Source: an uncultured Gemmiger sp. (GTDB taxonomy: Bacteria > Bacillota > Clostridia > Oscillospirales > Ruminococcaceae). From it: a DNA stretch of 64,000 nucleotides. Below are positions 43,559 through 52,416 of this stretch, in pieces. The notes beneath the pieces were generated by a model. That model was not told where the DNA came from. It ran no database searches and worked only from the letters and a program-made list of their open reading frames with translations. The position numbers and the translations under genes are program-made. Within the stretch, counting starts at the first letter, position 1; the number at the start of each line of letters is the position of its first letter. The stretch spans positions 17,500 through 81,499 of the forward strand of contig CALXBE010000009.1 of NCBI GenBank assembly GCA_944386495.1. Reading direction: 5' to 3'.

Positions 43559-45436
43559 TTGAATAAGAAAACACTGATCCGCAACCTGATTGTCAGTCTG
43601 GTATTCAGCGGCATTCTGGGTTATGCGGTGGTGATCTTCCTCCAATACCAGAACTACTTTGATCCCCTGGTGCGGAATATCATCTTGATTTGTATTGCAG
43701 CCCTTTTCATTTGCGTTTGGTGGATCTTCCTTGTGGATCTGCGGGAAAGCCTTCGTTCCAAGGGGCGTGAGGAAGACCGTGATCTGGATGACGACGATGA
43801 CGAATTCGGATATGCCAACCCTGATATGATGGCCTACATGGAGCAGGCCACCATGGAGCTCGACCTCAACGGGGAGGACGAAGATCTGGTCCTTCAGCCC
43901 GGTGCCCCCGCAGCTGAGCCGGAAGTATTCCAGCCTGTTGAGGAGGAAGATGCCCCCTTCCAGGAAGAGCCCATTCCTGAACCCGTCTATGAGGAGCCCG
44001 CCCCTGTTGAGGCCCCTGCTCCCGTTGTTCCCGAACCCGTTTACCAAGAGCCTGTTCAGGAAGAACCCGTTTACGAGGAACCCGCTTTTGTGGAGCCTGT
44101 TCCCGCCTTCAATGCTCCCTCTTTTGAGCCCGAGGAACCTCCTGTGGAAGAGGACCACACCGTGGAAATCTCCATCCCCGAAGAGTTCGAGGTGGAGCAG
44201 CCCCAGCAGTCTCAGCCTGAGGAGCCTGTATTCGTACAGCCTCAGCCTGTAGCTCCCGTTGCAGAGGAGCCTGCCCCTGTACAGCCTGCAGCAGAAACCG
44301 TTGCTCCTGTTCAGCCCGCTCCCGCCCCTGTGCAGCCGGTACAGCCTGTTCAGGCTGCCCCCGCCGAGCTGCCCAACCCCGAGCCCATCAAACTGGAGCT
44401 TCCCGATGTTCCCGAGAAGCCCGATGTAAACACTGTTGATCTTCGTTCCCTCACCCCCGCTTACATTGAGATGCTCAACGAGCGGGAGCGGAAGATCCTG
44501 GCCATGCGGATCAGCAAGGAGAAGCGCCGCCGTGCTGATATCCGGGCACAGCAGGAGGCTATCATGCGGACCCAGGAGCTGCAGCTTTACGCTCAGGCTC
44601 AGGCCAACCGGAGAATTATGGAAGCCCAGCAGCTCCAGGAAGAGCGCAAGCGGATGGCTGCCGAGCAGATGAGCGAACTGGCCGCCAACGCTGAGGCCGC
44701 TATCACCTCCGGTCTTACCCCCAATCCCGAACCCATGACCGCTGAAGAGCGGGAACTCCAGCTTCAGAAGGAAGAAGAGAGCCGGATGGAAGTCATCCGC
44801 AGCCGGGAAGCCATCATCCGTCAGGATGCTGCCCGCCGGTCTCAGGCTGATGCCGCCCACCGTCAGGCTCTCCGCACCGCCCAGCAGGAAGCTGCCCGGA
44901 TGGATCTGGAGCGCCGTGCCCAGGAAGAAGCCCTTCACCAGGAAGCAGACCAGCAGCGTGCCGCTGAGCGTGCTCTTCAGGATGCAGCTCACTTTGCATA
45001 TCTGGAAGCCGAACGGCTGGCCAAGGAACAGCTGGTTCAGCAGGAAATGGTACGCCGGGCTCAGGAGCGGATCGTTGCTACTACTGCCAAGTCCTCTGCC
45101 GGTGGCTCCGTCACCGATGTGGTTCAGCTTCAGATGGATCTGGACCGTGCCAACAAGGCAGAGCGTCAGCGCATCGAGCGTGAGATTGCCCTGCGGAGAA
45201 AGCAGGAAGAGGCTGCCCGTCATCTCCAGGAGCTGCAGCAGCGCCGCCGGGATGCAGAAGCCATGCGCCAGCAGGTCCGTCAGCGGAAGATGGCAGAATG
45301 GGCCAGCACTACCCAGCAGTTTGCCGCTGTGACCGAGGAAACCCTGGCACAGGCCGCTGCAGAAAAGGTCGCCCGTCTTGCCTCCATCACCGCCGAGCTG
45401 GAAGCAACCATCAAGGATACCGGCAAGAAATCCTGA
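43559..45436 (+). CDS. Large membrane-anchored Pro/Glu-rich coiled-coil protein, function unknown
   Basis: A 625-residue protein with two N-terminal membrane helices (about residues 8-28 and 40-60), an acidic stretch (DLDDDDDEF), a Pro/Glu/Val-rich region to about 280 with repeated EEPVYEEP- and APVQP-like units, a short segment VDLRSLTPAYIEMLNERERKIL, then a 300-residue coiled coil rich in Ala, Arg, Gln and Glu. TTG is taken as start because AAGGA is nine bases upstream; a GTG three codons earlier is too near. No family recognised. Probably cytoplasmic apart from its anchor; a scaffold role is only a guess. Confidence 0.75.
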   Translation: MNKKTLIRNLIVSLVFSGILGYAVVIFLQYQNYFDPLVRNIILICIAALFICVWWIFLVDLRESLRSKGREEDRDLDDDDDEFGYANPDMMAYMEQATMELDLNGEDEDLVLQPGAPAAEPEVFQPVEEEDAPFQEEPIPEPVYEEPAPVEAPAPVVPEPVYQEPVQEEPVYEEPAFVEPVPAFNAPSFEPEEPPVEEDHTVEISIPEEFEVEQPQQSQPEEPVFVQPQPVAPVAEEPAPVQPAAETVAPVQPAPAPVQPVQPVQAAPAELPNPEPIKLELPDVPEKPDVNTVDLRSLTPAYIEMLNERERKILAMRISKEKRRRADIRAQQEAIMRTQELQLYAQAQANRRIMEAQQLQEERKRMAAEQMSELAANAEAAITSGLTPNPEPMTAEERELQLQKEEESRMEVIRSREAIIRQDAARRSQADAAHRQALRTAQQEAARMDLERRAQEEALHQEADQQRAAERALQDAAHFAYLEAERLAKEQLVQQEMVRRAQERIVATTAKSSAGGSVTDVVQLQMDLDRANKAERQRIEREIALRRKQEEAARHLQELQQRRRDAEAMRQQVRQRKMAEWASTTQQFAAVTEETLAQAAAEKVARLASITAELEATIKDTGKKS

Positions 45437-45446
45437 TACCTGATTG

Positions 45447-45488
45447 AAAAATCCCCTTTTCGGAAAACTCCGAAAAGGGGATTTTTTT
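45447..45488. terminator. Bidirectional terminator between the coiled-coil gene and tmcAL
   Basis: AAATCCCCTTTTCGGA / TCCGAAAAGGGGATTT with A and T flanks. Confidence 0.92.
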
Positions 45489-45503
45489 GACCTATTCAAA
45501 ATA

Positions 45504-46679
45504 TCAGTCCAGCAAAACAGGCGGCCGGGTATAGGCCTGTCCCATCCTTCCGGGTCTGTGGGCACAGAGGGCCGCCAGGTCCTCTGCCCGGCTGTGAGCC
45601 TTTCCCACCAGGAATGCGGCCCGGTTTACAGTTTCCAGCTCTGTCAGGCTGGTACCCGCCGGAAGAGCCGCCTTTTTCAGAAGAGGAAGCGCTTCCCTTC
45701 TGCCCGCCAGGATGTGAAGGTAGGGCGGCAGTTCCGGCAGCTGGTCCCCGTATTCCAGGGCACTGTCCAGAACCAGCCTGCGGAGCCTTGCCAGAGGATA
45801 GCGCTTGGTTTTCAGTGCAGTAAGAAGGTCCTCCAGGGTTGCCGTCTCCCGGATGCACCGTTCCAGTCTCCGGTCCAGGCCTTCCCCCGTGTGGCGGATG
45901 GCTGCCAGCTGCTCGGTGGACATAGCCCGGAGCCGGGACAAAATAGCCGTCTCCGCCCGGGTCTGGTCCAGAAACAAGCCTTCCCGTTCCGCCTCCCGAT
46001 AAAGTTCCAGCGCATAGGGCGGCACGAAAGGCTCCCAGCTGTCCAATCCCTTTTCCCGGTAAATCTTCCGCAGCCAGCTGGCGCTGGCATAGGGCGGCGA
46101 AGGAATATTGCTGTCATGGCCGGTTCCCAGCCGAATCAGGGGCAGCGGTTTCAAGGGGCTGTTCTGTTCCAGAATTGCCCGGCAATACTCTACCCCCAGG
46201 ATATTATTGGGAGTGTCCAGCAGAAAGGAGAGACGGGGTGCAGTCTGCCTCAGTGCCACGGCCCTGGCCTGGGCAAAGGTGGTGCCTTTTGCCAGTTCCT
46301 TTTTCAAAGGTTCTGAAAGGGCTTCACTGTTCAGGAGCCGGGCCAGCTCCATAAATTCCTCTGCTTTTCCCCTTTCCGCCCCAAAGGCAAGGGTATCTGC
46401 CCCCAGGGCGGTAAGGACTGCCACCCCCGCTGCAGCAAATTTCTGGGCAGTAGCGCAGGCATAGGGGGCCGGGATGGCTGCCACCAGGTCAGCGCCTCCT
46501 TCCAAGGCCGCACGGGCCCGGATATGGGCCGGCAGAAGGGCCAATTCGCCCCGCTGAACCACCTGGGGGCTCATGGCAACCAGCACCTTGGTATCTCCCT
46601 GTTCCCGGAGCATTTTTATCTGTTTGGCATGGCCATTATGGAAAGGATGATATTCTGCAATAATCCCCACAAGCCTCAT
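45504..46679 (-). CDS. tmcAL: tRNA(Met) cytidine acetate ligase
   Basis: Makes N4-acetylcytidine at the wobble position of elongator tRNA-Met using ATP and acetate (YlbM/TmcAL of Bacillus). The 391-residue protein has a nucleotidyltransferase domain with GIIAEYHPFHNGH (HxGH-type) and SPQVVQRGE, and the later family segment SNIPSPPYASASWLRK. It is divergent from acetate kinase, which shares the acetate pool; the two promoters overlap. Confidence 0.92.
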   Translation of the reverse strand: MRLVGIIAEYHPFHNGHAKQIKMLREQGDTKVLVAMSPQVVQRGELALLPAHIRARAALEGGADLVAAIPAPYACATAQKFAAAGVAVLTALGADTLAFGAERGKAEEFMELARLLNSEALSEPLKKELAKGTTFAQARAVALRQTAPRLSFLLDTPNNILGVEYCRAILEQNSPLKPLPLIRLGTGHDSNIPSPPYASASWLRKIYREKGLDSWEPFVPPYALELYREAEREGLFLDQTRAETAILSRLRAMSTEQLAAIRHTGEGLDRRLERCIRETATLEDLLTALKTKRYPLARLRRLVLDSALEYGDQLPELPPYLHILAGRREALPLLKKAALPAGTSLTELETVNRAAFLVGKAHSRAEDLAALCAHRPGRMGQAYTRPPVLLD

Positions 46680-46696
46680 GTTATTTCCCCCAGGCC

Positions 46697-46725
46697 TTGA
46701 AAATCTTTTGGTAACATTATATAAT
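46697..46725 (+). promoter_or_regulatory. Promoter of ackA
   Basis: TTGAAA, 17 bases, consensus TATAAT. Its -10 overlaps the -10 of the opposing tmcAL promoter. Confidence 0.7.
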
Positions 46726-46744
46726 GAAAAAAGTAAAATGAAAA
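46716..46744 (-). promoter_or_regulatory. Promoter of tmcAL
   Basis: TTTTCA, 17 bases, TATAAT on the minus strand; the palindrome ATTATATAAT supplies -10 elements to both directions. Confidence 0.5.
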
Positions 46745-46781
46745 GGTCTGACCAAGACCTTTGAAAGAAAGGAAGAGTTTA

Positions 46782-47984
46782 ATGAAAGTTCTGGTTATCA
46801 ACTGCGGTTCTTCCAGTCTGAAGTACCAGCTCATCGATATGGAGGGCGAGAAGGTCCTCTGTAAAGGTCTCTGCGAGCGTATCGGCATCGAGGGCAGCAT
46901 CATCACCCACAAGGTGGGAGGCAACAAATGGGTAGAAACCATCCCCTTCCCCACCCACACTGAGGCTTTTGCCGCTGTGGTAAAGATGATGACCTCCGGC
47001 GAGGGCAAGGTCATTGACCATATGAGCGATGTTTCTGCCATCGGCCACCGTGTGGTTCACGGCGGTGAGAAGATCAAGGAGAGCTGCCTGGTTACCGAGG
47101 ACCTGATCAAGACCATCGAGGAGCTGGCTCCTCTGGCTCCCCTCCACAACCCTGCTGGCGTTCTGGGCCTGCGTGCCGCTCAGGAAGTATTTGGAAAGGA
47201 TGTCCCCAATGTGGCCGTCTTTGACACTGCTTTCCACAGCACTATGCCCGCCAAGGCTTACATGTATGCTCTGCCCTATGAGTGCTACGAGAAGTACGGC
47301 ATCCGCCGTTACGGCTTCCACGGCACCAGCCACCGCTATGTAAGCAAGACCGCTGCTCAGTTCCTGGGCAAGGACCCCAGCGAGCTGAAAATTGTCACCT
47401 GCCATCTGGGCAACGGTTCCTCCATTGCCGCAGTAGACGGCGGCAAGGTTCTGGATACCTCCATGGGTATGACCCCTCTGGCTGGTCTGATCATGGGTAC
47501 CCGCTGCGGTGACCTGGACCCCTCTATTCCCGGCTTCCTGATGAACACTGCCGGCATGACCGCCGATGAAGTGGACAGCCTGATGAATAAGAAGTCCGGC
47601 TTCCTGGGCGTTTCCGGCATTTCCAGCGACAACCGCGATGTGACCGAGGCTGCCGAAAACGGCAACGAGCGTGCCCACCTGGCCAACGAGATGCTCTCCT
47701 ACCAGATCAAGAAGTACATCGGCGGCTATGCAGCTGCCATGGGCGGTCTGGACTGCGTTGTATTCTGCGGCGGCATTGGTGAGAACGGCCCTGAGCTCCG
47801 TTCCTCTGTCTGCTCCGGTCTGGACTTCCTGGGAATCAAGGTCAACGAAGAGCAGAACAAGATCCGCGGCCTGGACATCAACGACATTACCGGTGAGGAC
47901 AGCCGGGTCAAGGTTCTGGTCATCTGCACCAACGAGGAGCTGATGATTGCCCGGGATACCCAGGAAATCGTCTCTGCCCTGTAA
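46782..47984 (+). CDS. ackA: Acetate kinase
   Basis: Acetyl-phosphate plus ADP to acetate plus ATP, the energy-yielding end of acetate fermentation. The 400-residue protein shows VLVINCGSSSLKYQLID, the VAVFDTAFHSTMP and RYGFHGTSHRYVS segments with the catalytic histidine, and CHLGNGSS. ATG chosen after AGAAAGGAAGAG. No phosphotransacetylase gene is adjacent. Codon bias indicates high expression. Confidence 0.98.
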   Translation: MKVLVINCGSSSLKYQLIDMEGEKVLCKGLCERIGIEGSIITHKVGGNKWVETIPFPTHTEAFAAVVKMMTSGEGKVIDHMSDVSAIGHRVVHGGEKIKESCLVTEDLIKTIEELAPLAPLHNPAGVLGLRAAQEVFGKDVPNVAVFDTAFHSTMPAKAYMYALPYECYEKYGIRRYGFHGTSHRYVSKTAAQFLGKDPSELKIVTCHLGNGSSIAAVDGGKVLDTSMGMTPLAGLIMGTRCGDLDPSIPGFLMNTAGMTADEVDSLMNKKSGFLGVSGISSDNRDVTEAAENGNERAHLANEMLSYQIKKYIGGYAAAMGGLDCVVFCGGIGENGPELRSSVCSGLDFLGIKVNEEQNKIRGLDINDITGEDSRVKVLVICTNEELMIARDTQEIVSAL

Positions 47985-47997
47985 TATAAGCCTATCC

Positions 47998-48035
47998 TTC
48001 TCCCCGGCCCCTTTGCCGGGGAGAATTTCTTTTTA
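47998..48035 (+). terminator. Terminator of ackA
   Basis: TTCTCCCCGGC / GCCGGGGAGAA followed by TTTCTTTTT. Confidence 0.9.
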
Positions 48036-48070
48036 AAACAACAAAGGCCGTCCCTTTTGGGGCGGCCTTC
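48036..48070 (-). terminator. Terminator of the HPr-like gene
   Basis: AAGGCCGCCCC / GGGACGGCCTT on the minus strand followed by TGTTGTTTT. Confidence 0.8.
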
Positions 48071-48085
48071 TTCGTTACTCCCAGA

Positions 48086-48307
48086 TCAATGGATGATTGC
48101 TCTCAATACCCGGTCCAGGTCTTTTTCGTCCTCGCAGATAACATTGACAGGATGGCTGTAATCCAGGCTCATCATGCCCAGAATGCTCTTTGCATCAGCA
48201 ATGCTACCCTTCATATCATGAATGCCAATATCGTTGAGGCTCTTCGATGCGGCAGTCACGATCTCTTTGACTTCCTGAAAATTGGAAATTTTAACCTGTT
48301 TTACCAT
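48086..48307 (-). CDS. HPr-like protein lacking the catalytic histidine
   Basis: A 73-residue HPr-fold protein. The regulatory serine region is intact (DAKSILGMMSLD, matching the Ser46 motif of HPr), but the GIHARPA phospho-histidine loop is replaced by NFQEVKEIV. It therefore cannot pass phosphate to sugar permeases; like Bacillus Crh it may be a target of HPr kinase and act in carbon regulation. No PTS genes are nearby. AAGGAGGAAGACG precedes the ATG. Confidence 0.85.
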   Translation of the reverse strand: MVKQVKISNFQEVKEIVTAASKSLNDIGIHDMKGSIADAKSILGMMSLDYSHPVNVICEDEKDLDRVLRAIIH

Positions 48308-48391
48308 ATCGTCTTCCTCCTTATCTTTCTAAATAGGAATTTGCTGAGAGGCCGGCGGTCTCTTGCGGAGACTCCTTACTCCGATCCTCTA

Positions 48392-48440
48392 TTGTGCATT
48401 ATAGCACAAATTTACCACTTTTCAATGTGCAACTTGCACA
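48392..48440. promoter_or_regulatory. Two inverted repeats in the HPr-like gene promoter
   Basis: TTGTGC-N6-GCACAA (48392-48409) is centred on the -10 box, and TGTGCAA-C-TTGCACA (48426-48440) lies just upstream of the -35. Both use the same TTGTGC/GCACAA half-site, so a dimeric regulator could bind both. Confidence 0.6.
48398..48425 (-). promoter_or_regulatory. Promoter of the HPr-like gene
   Basis: TTGAAA, 16 bases, consensus TATAAT on the minus strand, followed by a leader of about 80 bases with a GTCTC/GAGAC hairpin. Confidence 0.6.
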
Positions 48441-48689
48441 ATTGCCTAATTTTCTGTACCCTGAACAAAAAGCATTCCCAGCCGGCCTTTCCTTTTGTTC
48501 ACTATTACAGATAGTTAATTATCTCTTAATATTTTTTAATTATTATAAAGAACAGCCCGATTTTATTTATTATATTATGCTTTTTCTTGCTTTAATTTTG
48601 TTTTCTGCATTTCGGAAAGTTCCTGTTTTTAATTATTTCAGTCAAATTTGTTGAAGAATCATCAATTTTCTTTTTTTGAAAAATTTTTC
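48441..48689. other. AT-rich intergenic spacer
   Basis: About 250 bases of T-rich sequence upstream of the CNNM/CorC gene, much richer in A/T than the surroundings. No reading frame with a ribosome-binding site, no tRNA and no clear hairpin were found. Confidence 0.6.
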
Positions 48690-48718
48690 TTGCAATCATC
48701 TGAAAAAGCCGTTATCAT
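48690..48718 (+). promoter_or_regulatory. Promoter of the CNNM/CorC-type gene
   Basis: TTGCAA, 17 bases, TATCAT. Confidence 0.5.
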
Positions 48719-48774
48719 GTTCTTGAGTGTTTTTTACGCTTTACTATTTTTTATAAAGAAAGGTTTGTGATTTT

Positions 48775-50037
48775 TTGGATTCCCCTGGCCCTAGTATATA
48801 CCTGGCACTTCTTGGTTTGTTGATTGGCTCTGCCTTCTTCTCTGCTTCCGAGACCGCTATCAGTTCCATCAACCGTATCCGGATGAAAACCCGGGCGGAC
48901 GACGGCGACCGGCGGGCGGCAATGGTTCTTCGCCATGCAGATGACTATGACCGCACCCTTTCCACTGTTCTGGTGGGCAACAATGTGGTCAATCTGAGTA
49001 TGTCCAGCTTGGCTACCGTTCTATTCACCCAGCTGTTGGGCGCCGGCATCGGTCCCACTGTGGCTACTGCCGTTATGACGGTCCTGGTCCTTATCTTTGG
49101 AGAGATTCTTCCCAAAAGCTACGCAAAGGGACACGCTGAGCAGGTGGCAATGAGCTTTATTCCTCTGCTGAGTTTTATCAAGGTCATTCTCACCCCTGTT
49201 GTTGTCTTCTTTACCAGTCTCCAGAAGCTGGTTTCCCGACACGGGAAGGAAAAGGGCGAGGATGTCCCCACCGTTACGGAAGACGAGCTGAAAACCTTCA
49301 TTGATACGGTGGAGGAGGAAGGTGTGCTGGATGCCCAGGAGAGCGATATCATCCAGAGCGTCATTGACCTGGACGAAACCACCGTGCAGGAGATTCTGGT
49401 GCCCCGGGTAGATATGGTAGCCCTGAGCATGGATGCCAGCCAGGAGGAGATCCTCAAGCTGCTGGAAGATTGCAGCTTTACCCGGATTCCCCTGTATGAA
49501 GATACCATCGACCACTGTGTAGGTATGCTCCATGTGCGGGATGTGTTCCGGTGCCTGGCCCAGGGACGGCCCATTGTGCTGGAGGAGCTGAAACGGGAAC
49601 TTCTTTTTGTATACCGCACCAAACGGCTCAGTGACCTGCTGGCCGAGTTCCGGCGGACCCAGCACCATATTGCAGTGGTGGCCGACGATTACGGCGGGAC
49701 CCTGGGTCTGGTGACCCTGGAGGATGTGCTGGAAGAACTGGTGGGCGAGATTTTCGACGAGACCGAGACTGCTCAGCCCAGCCCGGTCCAGCAGCTCTCC
49801 GACGACCTGTACCGGGTGGAAGGGGATGCCAACATCGACGATATGTTTGAGGCCATCGGCTACAAGCCGCCCAAGGATGCGGAGGAAGGCGACTATACCA
49901 GCGCCGCAGGATGGGCCCTCAGCTGCCTGGGACATATCCCCGTCCAGGGTGAAACTTTCCAGTTTGACACTTTGGAAGGCACCGTAGGCGAGATGGACAG
50001 CCAGCGTATTGCAAGCCTGGTCATTCGCAAGCTGTAA
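48775..50037 (+). CDS. CNNM/CorC-type transporter (hemolysin family)
   Basis: Membrane protein linked to Mg2+ or Co2+ export/homeostasis. Order of domains in 420 residues: DUF21 membrane domain (1-170, with SAFFSASETAISSINRIRM), two CBS domains (about 195-320, EILVPRVDMVAL and the DDYGGTLGLVTLEDVLEE motif), and a C-terminal CorC_HlyC domain (335-420). The start is TTG; no ATG is available upstream and the AAAGG is spaced somewhat far, so the exact start is uncertain. Confidence 0.9.
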   Translation: MDSPGPSIYLALLGLLIGSAFFSASETAISSINRIRMKTRADDGDRRAAMVLRHADDYDRTLSTVLVGNNVVNLSMSSLATVLFTQLLGAGIGPTVATAVMTVLVLIFGEILPKSYAKGHAEQVAMSFIPLLSFIKVILTPVVVFFTSLQKLVSRHGKEKGEDVPTVTEDELKTFIDTVEEEGVLDAQESDIIQSVIDLDETTVQEILVPRVDMVALSMDASQEEILKLLEDCSFTRIPLYEDTIDHCVGMLHVRDVFRCLAQGRPIVLEELKRELLFVYRTKRLSDLLAEFRRTQHHIAVVADDYGGTLGLVTLEDVLEELVGEIFDETETAQPSPVQQLSDDLYRVEGDANIDDMFEAIGYKPPKDAEEGDYTSAAGWALSCLGHIPVQGETFQFDTLEGTVGEMDSQRIASLVIRKL

Positions 50038-50052
50038 TAGTTCATAAATAAC

Positions 50053-50095
50053 AAAAGGCAGAGCAAGCCGATATGCTTGCTCTGCCTTTTGTGTT
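50053..50095. terminator. Bidirectional terminator between the CNNM/CorC gene and tex
   Basis: AAAAGGCAGAGCAAGC / GCTTGCTCTGCCTTTT. Confidence 0.9.
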
Positions 50096-50112
50096 TGTTT
50101 CAGGATGGGCTG

Positions 50113-52269
50113 TTACTGCTCCTGTTTTACATCCTTCATGGTCAGGGAGATACGCTTCTTTTTCAGGTCCAGGTCCAGTACCTTTACCTTCACCTTATCC
50201 CCCACCTTCAGCACCTCACGGGGGTGCTTGATGAACTTATTGGAAATCTGGCTGATGTGGACCAGGCCATCCTGATGGACCCCAATATCCACAAAAGCAC
50301 CGAAGTCAATCACATTCCGGACAGTTCCCACCAGTTCCATACCGGGGGTCAGGTCCTCCATGCTCAGCACATCACTGCGGAGGATGGGCTGGGGCAGGCT
50401 GTCCCGCATATCCCGGCCCGGCTTCTGGAGCTCGGCCATAATATCTTCCAGGGTGGGACGGCCTGCCCCGGTCTTTTGGGTCAGGGTATCCCAGCCCAGA
50501 GACTGAGCTGCCTTGGGCAGCTGTGCCATCTCCTGGGTGCCGATTTGCTCTGCCTTATACCCGCAGAGGACCAGCAGGGTTTTGGCGGCCTCGTAGCTTT
50601 CAGGGTGAACTGCGGTCTCATCCAGCTTAGCTTTGGCTCCGGGAATACGGAGGAATCCGGCGCACTGCTGGTAGGCCTTGGGGCCCAGGCCCTTTACCTT
50701 TTTCAGCTGAGTACGGCTGGTAAAGGGACCGTTCTCCTCCCGCATGGTCACAATGTTTTTGGCAATGGTGTTGGTGATACCCGCCACCCGGGCCAGGAGG
50801 GGTGCGCTGGCGGTGTTCAGGTCCACGCCTACACTGTTTACACAGTCCTCCACCACCCCGTCCAGGGTTTCGTTCAGCCGCTTCTGGGGCATATCGTGCT
50901 GGTACTGGCCCACGCCCACTGCCTTGGGGTCGATTTTCACCAGCTCGGCCAGGGGGTCCTGGAGCCGCCGGGCAATGGAAACGGCACTTCTCAGGTTTAC
51001 ATCAAACTGAGGGAATTCCTCTGCGGCCAGCTTGCTGGCAGAATAGACCGAGGCGCCGGCCTCGCTGACCACCATATATTGGACGCCGCCTCCCAGCTCC
51101 CGAATCACATCGGCTGCAAAGATTTCGGTCTCCTTGCTGGCGGTGCCGTTGCCGATGGCAATGATCTGCACCCCGTATTTCTGAATCAATCCCTTGATGA
51201 TGGACTTGGCCTGCTCCACCTTCTTAAACTGAGGGATGGGATAGACCACCGCAGTGTCCAACACCTTGCCGGTGGGGTCCACCACTGCCACCTTACAGCC
51301 CATCCGGTAGCCGGGGTCCAGACCCAAGGCCACCTTTCCCTTGATGGGGGGCTGGAGAAGAAGCTGACGGAGGTTTTCGCCAAAGACCTGGATAGCGCCT
51401 TCCTCGGCCTGGGCGGTCAGCTGGCCCCGAATCTCGGTTTCCAGGCTGGGATGAATCAGCCGCTTGTAGCTGTCCTCCACCGCCATCCGGACCTGAAGGG
51501 CACAGGCTCCGCCGCTCACCGCTTTCACGAACATTTTGGAAAGTTGGGTCACTGCCCGCTCCAGGTCCACTTCCACCCAGACCTTGAGGAAGCCTTCCCG
51601 CTCTCCCCGGTCCAGAGCCAGCACCCGGTGGCCTGCTGCCTTCCGCACCGGCTCGGTATACTCGTAATACTGGGAATAGACACTGTCCTCCTCCTTGGCG
51701 GCCTTGCTGCAAAGGGTTCCCTGATTCTGGTAGTAGGTACGCAGCTGGGCCCGGGCCTTGGGGTCGTCGCTGACCAGTTCCGCAATAATATCCCGGGCTC
51801 CGGCCAGGGCTTCCTCCACATCCTTCACTTCCTCAGTCAGGAATGCCTGGGCCTCCTTTTCCGGGTCGGTGTTATGGTCCTGGGCAAGAATCAGCTGGGC
51901 CAGAGGTTCCAGGCCCTTGGCTTTGGCCACGCTGGCCCGGGTTTTCCGCTTGGGTTTGTAGGGGCGGTAGATGTCCTCCACCACGGCCAGGGTGGCTGCT
52001 TCCTCCAGAGCCTTCTGGATTTCGGGGGTCATGGCGCCCAGAGTCTCAATGGCCCCGGCCACCTCCTCCTTCCGCTTGTCCAGATTCCGCAGGTATTCCA
52101 GCCGTTCGCCCAGCTGCCGGAGCACCTGGTCATCCATACTGTTGGTGGCTTCCTTCCGGTAACGGGCAATGAAAGGGATGGTGTTTCCCTGGTCAATGAG
52201 CTCAATGGCTCCTGCCACATACTTTTCCTGAATTCCCAGTTCCTGGGCGATCTGCTTTGCGTGATCCAT
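50113..52269 (-). CDS. tex: RNA-binding transcription accessory protein Tex
   Basis: Tex is a conserved RNA/DNA-binding factor tied to transcription. The 718-residue protein has the N-terminal helical Tex domain (IPFIARYRKEATNSMDDQ), the YqgF/RNase H-like domain (LGLDPGYRMGCKVAVVD), helix-hairpin-helix segments (LLARVAGITNTIAKNIV) and a C-terminal S1 domain (GTVRNVIDFGAFVDIGVHQD). ATG chosen after AAAGGAG; the frame stays open upstream opposite yfbR, but that part is an artefact. Confidence 0.96.
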   Translation of the reverse strand: MDHAKQIAQELGIQEKYVAGAIELIDQGNTIPFIARYRKEATNSMDDQVLRQLGERLEYLRNLDKRKEEVAGAIETLGAMTPEIQKALEEAATLAVVEDIYRPYKPKRKTRASVAKAKGLEPLAQLILAQDHNTDPEKEAQAFLTEEVKDVEEALAGARDIIAELVSDDPKARAQLRTYYQNQGTLCSKAAKEEDSVYSQYYEYTEPVRKAAGHRVLALDRGEREGFLKVWVEVDLERAVTQLSKMFVKAVSGGACALQVRMAVEDSYKRLIHPSLETEIRGQLTAQAEEGAIQVFGENLRQLLLQPPIKGKVALGLDPGYRMGCKVAVVDPTGKVLDTAVVYPIPQFKKVEQAKSIIKGLIQKYGVQIIAIGNGTASKETEIFAADVIRELGGGVQYMVVSEAGASVYSASKLAAEEFPQFDVNLRSAVSIARRLQDPLAELVKIDPKAVGVGQYQHDMPQKRLNETLDGVVEDCVNSVGVDLNTASAPLLARVAGITNTIAKNIVTMREENGPFTSRTQLKKVKGLGPKAYQQCAGFLRIPGAKAKLDETAVHPESYEAAKTLLVLCGYKAEQIGTQEMAQLPKAAQSLGWDTLTQKTGAGRPTLEDIMAELQKPGRDMRDSLPQPILRSDVLSMEDLTPGMELVGTVRNVIDFGAFVDIGVHQDGLVHISQISNKFIKHPREVLKVGDKVKVKVLDLDLKKKRISLTMKDVKQEQ

Positions 52270-52290
52270 CTGTTTCTCCTTTGATAAATG

Positions 52291-52320
52291 TTGACAAAGA
52301 GTTTGAAAAGGGGTTAGAAT
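52291..52320 (+). promoter_or_regulatory. Promoter of yfbR
   Basis: TTGACA, 18 bases, TAGAAT, in the divergent spacer with tex. Confidence 0.65.
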
Positions 52321-52416
52321 ACCTCTGTCCCGGTTCCAGTTTACCCGATTCACAGTCCCGTTTATGGGATTTATTTTCCGGTATTCTGAATTCAGAACAG
52401 AAAGGAAGGGACCCTT

